Source: Aquabacterium sp. (GTDB taxonomy: Bacteria; Pseudomonadota; Gammaproteobacteria; Burkholderiales; Burkholderiaceae_C). Taken from it: DNA of 64,000 nt. Below, in pieces: positions 56,841 to 64,000 of this stretch (position 1 is the first letter of the stretch; each line of letters starts with the position of its first letter). The stretch spans positions 62,001 to 126,000 of the forward strand of contig NZ_JACRAH010000009.1 of the NCBI RefSeq assembly GCF_016234775.1, read 5' to 3'. The position numbers were made by a program, and so were the translations under genes. The notes beneath the pieces are model-generated. The model worked only from the letters and a program-made list of their open reading frames with translations, was not told the origin of the DNA and made no database searches.

Positions 56841-57628
56841 GCCCGCGGCAACACATCAAGGTGGTGGCCGGCCTGCTCGCCGCGTCCATCGCCATCGAGG
56901 TCAACCTGCTGGCGGGCATCGAGCTGGTGAGTGATGCGGTCTACCACGGGCTGCATGTCGCGTTGATGGCCGCGGTGGTGATCTCGCAGTTCGCCTTGTA
57001 TCTGTCGAACAAGGGCACATCACCTCACGCGGGCTATGCCTTGTGGATGGCGCTGGGCATGGCGTCCACAGCGGCGGGCGATTACGTCAACGGCGCCATG
57101 AGCGGGGTGGAGCCGGTGTCGCTCAAACTGACCTGGGCGATGTTGCTGTTCGGCGTGGGTTACGTCATCTACGTGCTGATGCTGTGGCGGCACGACCGAG
57201 AAATGGCAGCTGCCGGGCAGGGCGCTTCAGGCCCTTGGCGCTATGCCCTGGCCTTGCCTGTGGCGGCGCTCAATCTGTTGGCGTGGTTGAAGCACGTGGA
57301 GCCCGGCGTGCAGGCTCACCCGCTGTTGTGCAACGGCTCGCTCGTGTTCAACATGACGATCTATGTGGCCATGCCCGTGCTGGCCATGCGCTTTTTCATC
57401 AACAGCCAGTGGCACATCGGCGGCCTGATGGTGCTGATCGGCGGGGTCCTGATCCCCTACTCGGATCTGATCCTGTTTGGATCGTGGTTGCACAGTGGCG
57501 TGGACCCGGCCGTGCCCAGCTTCCAGCTGTATGCCTACAACTGGATCGTGTACTTTGGCGGGCAGGCCTTGATGGCGCTGTTCTCGGCGCTGGTGATTCA
57601 GTCCGATTCGCGGGCCGGGGCGCGGTAA
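56837..57628 (+). CDS. YhhN/TMEM86-like membrane protein
   Basis: A 263-residue protein with eight predicted helices. AAGDYVNGAMSG and GGVLIPYSDLILFGSWL resemble the GD and SD motifs of the YhhN (TMEM86, lysoplasmalogenase) family, which cleaves vinyl-ether lipids, but the match is distant. It ends the hydrolase-SRPBCC operon, suggesting a lipid-related pathway. A hairpin follows. Confidence 0.45.
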   Translation: MSPRQHIKVVAGLLAASIAIEVNLLAGIELVSDAVYHGLHVALMAAVVISQFALYLSNKGTSPHAGYALWMALGMASTAAGDYVNGAMSGVEPVSLKLTWAMLLFGVGYVIYVLMLWRHDREMAAAGQGASGPWRYALALPVAALNLLAWLKHVEPGVQAHPLLCNGSLVFNMTIYVAMPVLAMRFFINSQWHIGGLMVLIGGVLIPYSDLILFGSWLHSGVDPAVPSFQLYAYNWIVYFGGQALMALFSALVIQSDSRAGAR

Positions 57629-57630
57629 GC

Positions 57631-57653
57631 AGAGGCGGCATCAAGCCGCCTCT
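57631..57653. terminator. Hairpin between convergent genes
   Basis: A perfect 9-bp stem, agaggcggc with gccgcctct, around five bases. It sits between the convergent YhhN-like and gatB genes. There is no clear T run, so it is a possible rather than certain terminator. Confidence 0.5.
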
Positions 57654-57663
57654 TCGCATCACA

Positions 57664-59289
57664 TCAGCCCTCGAGCTTCTTCTTGAGCAGCTCGTTGACG
57701 GTGGCCGGGTTGGCCTTGCCCTTGGTAGCCTTCATGGCCTGACCTACCAAGGCGTTGAAGGCCTTTTCCTTGCCGGCACGGAACTCTTCGACCGACTTGG
57801 CATTGGCTGCCAGGATGTCGTCGAGGATCTTTTCCAGCTCGCCGGTGTCGCTCATCTGCTTGAGGCCCTTGGCTTCGATAATCGCATCAACCTCCCCTTC
57901 ACCATTCCATAGCCCATCGAAGACCTGTTTGGCAGCGCTATTGCTGATTGTTCCATCTCCGATTCGATTTACCAGGATTCCAAGCTGGCAGGGCAATACG
58001 GGGCACTCTATTGCCCCCGCTAGTTCAAATTGCCTCAAATACTCAGCGGGGGTAATACCAATCGCAGTTCGAAGACCCTCTGGCACGGAGGTGGTGTCCC
58101 GGTCTTGTTCGAGCGAATCAGCCGCCTCTAGCAAGGCATGAACCGTACGGTTTGATAGGAAGTCAATCTTTTGTTCGAGGTTTTCGAGCGAATTCTTTGT
58201 GCGTCGAAAGACTTCACCCATTACCCAGTTGCTCGCGGTCTTGTAGTGGCTAGTCCATTTAACTACGTTCTCAAAGTACATGGCCTTGGATCGCGATTGA
58301 ATAAGCGTGGCGCAGTCATAAGCCGGCAGGCCGTAGTCGCTCTCGAAGCGCGCGGCCATCACGCGAGGCAGCTCGGGCATCTCGCTGCGCACGCGCTCCA
58401 CCCACTCCGGCGAGATCACCAGCGGGGGCAGATCAGGGTCGGGGAAGTAGCGGTAGTCGTGTGCGTCTTCCTTGGTGCGCATCGCGCGTGTCTCGCCCGT
58501 ATCGGGGTTGAACAGCACGGTGGCCTGCTGGATGGCGCGGCCGTCTTCGATCTCGTCGATCTGCCAGTTGATCTCGTAGTCAGCCGCCTGCACGATGTGC
58601 TTGAAGCTGTTGAGGTTCTTGATCTCGCGGCGGGTGCCCAAAGGCGCACCGGGACGGCGCACCGAGATGTTCACGTCGCAGCGGAAGGAGCCTTCCTGCA
58701 TGTTGCCGTCGCAGATGCCCAGCCACACCACCAGGGTGTGCAGGGCCTTGGCGTATTCGGCGGCTTCGACGCTGGCATGCATGTCGGGCTCGGTCACGAT
58801 CTCGATCAGCGGCGTGCCGGCGCGGTTGAGGTCGATGCCCGACGACTTCTCGCCGTTGAAGCCGATGAAGTCGTCGTGCAGCGATTTGCCGGCGTCTTCT
58901 TCCAGGTGGGCGCGCACCAGGCGCACGGTGTGTTCCTTGTCGCCCACGAAGAAGCTGACCGAACCACCTTGCACCACGGGGATCTCGTACTGGCTGATCT
59001 GATAGCCCTTGGGCAGGTCAGGGTAGAAGTAGTTCTTGCGCGCGAAGATCGAGCGCGGGGCGATGTGCGAACCCACCGACAAGCCGAAGGCAATGGCGCG
59101 TTCAACGGCCCCCTTGTTCATCACTGGCAGGGAGCCGGGCAGGGCCAGGTCCACCGGGCAGGATTGGGTATTGGGCTCGGCGCCGAATTGCGTCGAGGCG
59201 CCAGAGAAGATCTTGGATTGCGTTGACAGCTGGACGTGTGTTTCCAGGCCAATGACGACTTCGTAGCCGCGGATCAACAGAGAGCTCAT
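57664..59289 (-). CDS. gatB: Asp-tRNA(Asn)/Glu-tRNA(Gln) amidotransferase subunit B
   Basis: A 541-residue kinase-like tRNA-binding subunit. The start [52 protein letters not shown] and the tail [20 protein letters not shown] are canonical. The usual length is about 475-490 residues. The excess, around [19 protein letters not shown] to [15 protein letters not shown], lies in a segment (57880-58320) with about 50% GC by my count against 72% next to it, and with codons unlike the rest. ATG 59289 gives the conserved N-terminus. It is last in an operon gatC-gatA-hydrolase-gatB. Confidence 0.95.
   Translation of the reverse strand: MSSLLIRGYEVVIGLETHVQLSTQSKIFSGASTQFGAEPNTQSCPVDLALPGSLPVMNKGAVERAIAFGLSVGSHIAPRSIFARKNYFYPDLPKGYQISQYEIPVVQGGSVSFFVGDKEHTVRLVRAHLEEDAGKSLHDDFIGFNGEKSSGIDLNRAGTPLIEIVTEPDMHASVEAAEYAKALHTLVVWLGICDGNMQEGSFRCDVNISVRRPGAPLGTRREIKNLNSFKHIVQAADYEINWQIDEIEDGRAIQQATVLFNPDTGETRAMRTKEDAHDYRYFPDPDLPPLVISPEWVERVRSEMPELPRVMAARFESDYGLPAYDCATLIQSRSKAMYFENVVKWTSHYKTASNWVMGEVFRRTKNSLENLEQKIDFLSNRTVHALLEAADSLEQDRDTTSVPEGLRTAIGITPAEYLRQFELAGAIECPVLPCQLGILVNRIGDGTISNSAAKQVFDGLWNGEGEVDAIIEAKGLKQMSDTGELEKILDDILAANAKSVEEFRAGKEKAFNALVGQAMKATKGKANPATVNELLKKKLEG
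57880..58320. other. Low-GC mosaic segment in gatB
   Basis: GC count over 57901-58320 is about 212 of 420 (50%), against 86 of 120 (72%) over 58321-58440. Codons such as CTA, TCA, ACA, ATT and AAT, rare in the neighbours, are common here. The segment encodes the GatB hinge and linker plus some 50-60 extra residues, and the reading frame is intact. Confidence 0.75.
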
Positions 59290-59294
59290 GGGCG

Positions 59295-60164
59295 TCAGGC
59301 GGGGTGTCGCGTAGGTTGATGGTTCAAGGGCCGGTAGGTGGTGGCGAAGTCTTGTCGCCAGCGCGCTACCAGGGCCCGGTTGTCGTGTTGCCAGGGGTGG
59401 AAGCTGGGCTTGAGGAAGGCAAACCAGTGCGGCATGGTGTGCCACAGGATGCCGTCGCGGCCCAGCCAGAAGCGCAGTGCGCTGCCCCAGGTCTTGCGTT
59501 GGAGGAACTGGCCATCCTTGCTCAGCATCAGCGCGCTTTGCACGAAGGCGTAGTACATGAACTCCAGCGAGATCAGCAGGTACATGGCCACACGGCGCAC
59601 ATAACCGCCACCTACGGCGTGGTAGGTGTCGAGCGCCACGGCCTTGTGTTCGGACTCTTCAGCCGCATGCCACATCCAGATCTTGCGCATGGTGGGCTCC
59701 ATGCCTTCAGTCCAGCTGGGGTAGCGCAGCAGGCCATCACCGAGGATGGCCGTGAAGTGCTCGTAAGCCACCGTGATCGCCAGCTTGGTGCGCGGGTCAA
59801 AGAACGCGGTGTGCTTGATCACGCGGGCCAGCGTGCGCTCGACCCAGGCGCTGTAGCCCTTGGATACGAGGTGGTCGTTGTACTGCTGATGCAGATGGCG
59901 ATGCGTGGCCTCTTGCCCGATGAAGAGCTTGATCTCATCAAACAGTTCCGTCTTGCCTTGCGCGGCCACATCCTTGGCGAAATGGCGCACGCTGTCGATG
60001 AAGAACTGCTCGCCCACCGGGAACATGAACGACAGGCCGTTCAGCAGTTGCGAACGGTAGGCATCGTTGTTGTTCCAGTAGATCGGAAAGCCCTGACTGA
60101 TGTCCACATCGAGGTGGCGCACGGTCATGCCGTCCGTGTGGATGGGCGAAGCAGGGGTGTTCAT
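59295..60164 (-). CDS. Metal-dependent hydrolase in gat operon
   Basis: A 289-residue ferritin-like-fold protein of the same PF10118-type family as the gene at 49035, with [13 protein letters not shown] and [16 protein letters not shown] as the two metal-binding pairs. Its ATG overlaps the gatA stop (ATGA) and its stop lies 5 bp before the gatB start. It is therefore embedded in the amidotransferase operon. No link with tRNA amidation is known to me. Confidence 0.8.
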   Translation of the reverse strand: MNTPASPIHTDGMTVRHLDVDISQGFPIYWNNNDAYRSQLLNGLSFMFPVGEQFFIDSVRHFAKDVAAQGKTELFDEIKLFIGQEATHRHLHQQYNDHLVSKGYSAWVERTLARVIKHTAFFDPRTKLAITVAYEHFTAILGDGLLRYPSWTEGMEPTMRKIWMWHAAEESEHKAVALDTYHAVGGGYVRRVAMYLLISLEFMYYAFVQSALMLSKDGQFLQRKTWGSALRFWLGRDGILWHTMPHWFAFLKPSFHPWQHDNRALVARWRQDFATTYRPLNHQPTRHPA

Positions 60165-61654
60165 GACAGGCTCGCTGGTGTGCGCTGGTGCCAGTCGGTG
60201 GCTTGCTGGAAGGCGTGCGCCGTGTGCAGCAAACCGGCTTCCTGCCAGTAGTTGCCGATCAGCTGCAGCCCTACTGGCAAGCCGTGTTCACCAAAGCCAC
60301 AAGGCACGCTCATGCCTGGCAAGCCAGCCAGCGAAGCAGGCAGCGTGAAGATGTCGGCCAGGTACTCGGCCACCGGGTCGGTTTGTGAACCAATGGGGCG
60401 GGCTACGCTGGGTGAGACGGGGCCGGCGATCACGTCGCACACCTTGAAGGCAGCCTGGAAGTCATCGGCGATCATGCGCCTCAACTTCTGGGCCTGCAAG
60501 TAATAGGCATCGTAATAACCATGCGACAGCACATAGGTGCCGATCATGATGCGGCGCTTGACCTCGGCACCGAAACCTTCGGCGCGGGTCTTGCGGTACA
60601 TGTCGTTGAGATCACCGTACTTGGCTGCACGGTGGCCGAACTTGACGCCATCGAAGCGGCTCAGGTTGGACGAGGCCTCGGCTGGCGCGATGATGTAGTA
60701 CACGGGGATGGACAGCTCGGTACGCGGCAGGCTGATGTCCACCAGTGTGGCGCCCATGGCTTCCAGTTGCGACAGCGCGGCGCGTGTGGCGGCCAGCACA
60801 TCGGCGCTCACGCCTTCACCGAAGAACTCCTTGGGTACACCCACGCGCAGGCCTTTGAGTGGCTGAGCCGTGGTGGCATCGGCTCGTGGCGTGTTGATCA
60901 CGGCCATGAAGTCGGGCACGGGCTCTTGCGCACTGGTGGCATCGCGCTCGTCAAAACCGCTCATGGCCTGCAGCAGCAGGGCACAGTCTTCGGCGGTGCG
61001 GGCCATGGGGCCGGCCTGGTCCAGTGAGGAGGCAAAGGCGATCATGCCGTAGCGCGAGCAGCGGCCGTATGTGGGCTTGATGCCGGTGATGCCGGTGAGT
61101 GCAGCCGGTTGGCGGATCGAGCCGCCGGTGTCGGTGCCAGTGGCGCCGGCCACGAGGCGTGCGGACACGGCCACAGCCGATGCACCGGACGAGCCACCCG
61201 GGATGCGGGTCGTGTCCCACGGGTTGCGGGCCACACCGTAGGCGGAGTTCTCGTTGGCGCCGCCCATGGCGAACTCGTCGCAGTTGAGCTTGCCCACGTT
61301 CACCACGCCCGCAGCCTTGAGTTGCGCCACGACGGTCGCGTCGAATGGCGACTGGTAGCCCTTGAGCATCTTGGATGCAGCCGTGGTGGGCAGGCCCTGC
61401 GTGACGAAGATGTCCTTGTGCGCGATGGGCACGCCATCAAGCGGGCCCAGGGCCTGGCCGGCCACACGACGCGCATCGGATGCGGCGGCAGCAGCCAGCG
61501 CGCCAGCGGTATCCACATGCAGGAAGGCGCCCAGCTCGGTGTGCGCGGCAATGCGGTCCAGCACATGCTGGGTCAGGGCCACGCTGGTGGTCTGGCCAGA
61601 CGCCAGTTGCTGGCTCTGCTCGGCCAGTGTCAGGTCATGCAATGCGGTCGTCAT
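60161..61654 (-). CDS. gatA: Asp-tRNA(Asn)/Glu-tRNA(Gln) amidotransferase subunit A
   Basis: A 497-residue amidase-signature subunit that makes ammonia from glutamine. The catalytic triad region is visible: Lys in VPIAHKDIF, cis-Ser in [12 protein letters not shown] and the nucleophile Ser in [11 protein letters not shown]. It overlaps gatC by 4 bases. The need for GatCAB implies that Gln- or Asn-tRNA is made by the transamidation route. Confidence 0.97.
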   Translation of the reverse strand: MTTALHDLTLAEQSQQLASGQTTSVALTQHVLDRIAAHTELGAFLHVDTAGALAAAAASDARRVAGQALGPLDGVPIAHKDIFVTQGLPTTAASKMLKGYQSPFDATVVAQLKAAGVVNVGKLNCDEFAMGGANENSAYGVARNPWDTTRIPGGSSGASAVAVSARLVAGATGTDTGGSIRQPAALTGITGIKPTYGRCSRYGMIAFASSLDQAGPMARTAEDCALLLQAMSGFDERDATSAQEPVPDFMAVINTPRADATTAQPLKGLRVGVPKEFFGEGVSADVLAATRAALSQLEAMGATLVDISLPRTELSIPVYYIIAPAEASSNLSRFDGVKFGHRAAKYGDLNDMYRKTRAEGFGAEVKRRIMIGTYVLSHGYYDAYYLQAQKLRRMIADDFQAAFKVCDVIAGPVSPSVARPIGSQTDPVAEYLADIFTLPASLAGLPGMSVPCGFGEHGLPVGLQLIGNYWQEAGLLHTAHAFQQATDWHQRTPASLS

Positions 61655-61950
61655 TCGATCACCTTGGGCACGAGGAACAGGCCGCCATCCTGAGCGGGGG
61701 CGTTGGCCATGTTGGCCTCGCGGTTGTTGGGCTCGGTGACCGCGTCTTCACGCAGGCGCAGGGTCACGTCCTCGATGGCGGACAGGGGGGTGTACAGGGG
61801 CTCGACACCGGAGGTATCGACCGCACGCATTTTTTCGACGATGTCGAAGAATTCATTCAATTGCGTCAGCATCGCACCTTGCTCGTCGCCGCTGAGTTCC
61901 AGGCGGGCGAGTTGGGCAATGCGGCTGACGTCTGCAGGGGTCAGGGCCAT
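61651..61950 (-). CDS. gatC: Asp-tRNA(Asn)/Glu-tRNA(Gln) amidotransferase subunit C
   Basis: A 99-residue subunit that stabilises Gat[17 protein letters not shown] at the start, [23 protein letters not shown] in the middle and [11 protein letters not shown] at the end, all standard for GatC. First gene of the gat operon, divergent from mreB. Confidence 0.95.
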   Translation of the reverse strand: MALTPADVSRIAQLARLELSGDEQGAMLTQLNEFFDIVEKMRAVDTSGVEPLYTPLSAIEDVTLRLREDAVTEPNNREANMANAPAQDGGLFLVPKVIE

Positions 61951-63301
<1,351 letters not shown>

Positions 63302-63319
63302 ACCACCCTTGTCGTGACC

Positions 63320-63354
63320 ACAGGCGCCCCTCAAGATGGCGCCTGTCGTGTTTT
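63320..63354 (+). terminator. Attenuator-like hairpin between mreB and mreC
   Basis: A perfect 9-bp stem acaggcgcc / ggcgcctgt (63320-63346) followed by CGTGTTTT. It would end part of the transcripts after mreB and so keep MreB more abundant than MreC. Confidence 0.65.
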
Positions 63355-63372
63355 GGGAGCTGACACGCCGCC

Positions 63373-64000
63373 ATGCCGTTGGCCACGCTGGACCGAACGC
63401 CACCGCCCTTCTTCAAGCAAGGGCCGTCGGCGTTCACACGTCTGATGTTTTTCTCGGCGCTGGCGGTCTTCCTCATGGTGGCCGACGCGCGCTGGAAAAT
63501 GACCCAGCCCCTGCGCGCCGTGGTGGCCACCGCCCTGCAGCCTTTGCAGGAGGTGTTGATGGCGCCCGCACGCTGGTGGGACACGGCCGGGCATTACTTT
63601 TCCGGGCTGGATGCCGCCAAGCAGTCGCAACTGGCGGCGCAGCGCCTGGTGGCCCAGCAATCCGAACGTGTGATGCGGGCCGATCAGCTGGAGCGAGAAA
63701 ACGCCCGCCTGCGTGGTTTGCTGGCATTGCGCCCGCGCATCGAGGTGGCCAGCATGGCGGCCGAGATCCTGTATGACGCGCCGGACCCTTTCACCCGCAA
63801 GGTCGTGATTGACCAGGGCAGCGCCAATCGCGTGGCGCTGGGTGCCCCCGTGATCGATGAGGCGGGCGTGCTGGGGCAGGTCACGCGCGTGTATCCACTG
63901 ACTTCCGAAGTGACCCTGGTGACGGACAAGGATGCAGCCGTGCCCGTGGTCAATGTGCGGACACAACAACGCGGCGTGGCCTACGGGACACCACAGGCGC
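63373..64000 (+). CDS. mreC: Rod-shape protein MreC, 5' part
   Basis: The reading frame from ATG 63373 is open to the window end (209 codons) and continues outside. It begins MPLATLDRTPPPFFKQGPS, then has one membrane helix (LMFFSALAVFLMVADARW), a coiled coil (QLERENARLRGLL) and the start of the beta-barrel domain (AEILYDAPDPFTRKVVIDQGSANRV). MreC is the periplasmic scaffold of the elongasome. A different frame over the same DNA (63336-63776) is a shadow. Confidence 0.95.
   Translation, partial: MPLATLDRTPPPFFKQGPSAFTRLMFFSALAVFLMVADARWKMTQPLRAVVATALQPLQEVLMAPARWWDTAGHYFSGLDAAKQSQLAAQRLVAQQSERVMRADQLERENARLRGLLALRPRIEVASMAAEILYDAPDPFTRKVVIDQGSANRVALGAPVIDEAGVLGQVTRVYPLTSEVTLVTDKDAAVPVVNVRTQQRGVAYGTPQA

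Overview
The window looks like chromosome from a high-GC betaproteobacterium of the order Burkholderiales. This is inferred from gene content and order: gatCAB divergent from mreBC, a PEP-CTERM protein, a LipA/Lif lipase pair, several AraC regulators with arabinose-binding-like N-termini, and NirBD beside a NIT/ANTAR regulator. I cannot name the genus. I see no rRNA, tRNA, CRISPR array or transposase.

Layout. 1-609 has no convincing gene but holds two inverted, diverged copies of a stem-conserved palindromic element. 610-1193 is a ParD/ParE-type toxin-antitoxin pair with a leaderless promoter. 1.3-6.9 kb holds an AraC remnant, a lipase with its foldase, an AraC regulator, a DapB-like oxidoreductase, a GNAT enzyme and an orphan gene. 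7.0-11.6 kb is a periplasmic binding protein translationally joined to a large hybrid histidine kinase. 11.7-14.0 kb has two glutathione transferases and an unknown. 14.1-18.7 kb is an arsenic operon: arsR, arsI, arsC, a second arsC-like gene, aqpS-like, and an ArsA ATPase with an N-terminal thioredoxin-like domain, without arsB, acr3 or arsD. 20.1-27.4 kb is a heavy-metal RND efflux operon under a CueR-like promoter. 27.5-32.3 kb holds LysM/TPR lipoproteins, a polysaccharide deacetylase and a membrane Ser/Thr kinase. 32.4-38.2 kb has an aspartoacylase-like plus GCS2 pair, an outer-membrane protein and a diguanylate cyclase. 38.3-42.8 kb is nirBD with a NIT/ANTAR regulator, preceded by a sigma-54 promoter. 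43.0-47.9 kb holds a secretory lipase, a gene inserted at the 3' end of xthA, xthA, pyrE and a DUF4124 protein. 47.9-57.6 kb is a cluster of AraC regulators and membrane, PEP-CTERM and alpha/beta hydrolase genes that share a repeated operator-like sequence. 57.7-64.0 kb is gatB (with a low-GC mosaic segment), a metal-dependent hydrolase, gatA and gatC, then mreB and the start of mreC, which runs off the window.

How the parts work together. The arsenic operon would reduce arsenate (ArsC), cleave methylarsenite (ArsI) and release arsenite through an aquaglyceroporin, leaving the role of the Trx-ArsA fusion open. The metal operon combines a CBA pump with His-rich periplasmic proteins. The nitrite locus resembles nitrogen-controlled assimilation: sigma-54 with an NtrC-like site, then a structured leader that the NIT/ANTAR protein could read. 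The most notable signals are the Trx-ArsA fusion without a pump, the gatB mosaic, the 1.18-kb insertion bounded by 22-bp repeats at xthA, two leaderless autoregulated promoters, and the covarying palindromic element at the left edge.
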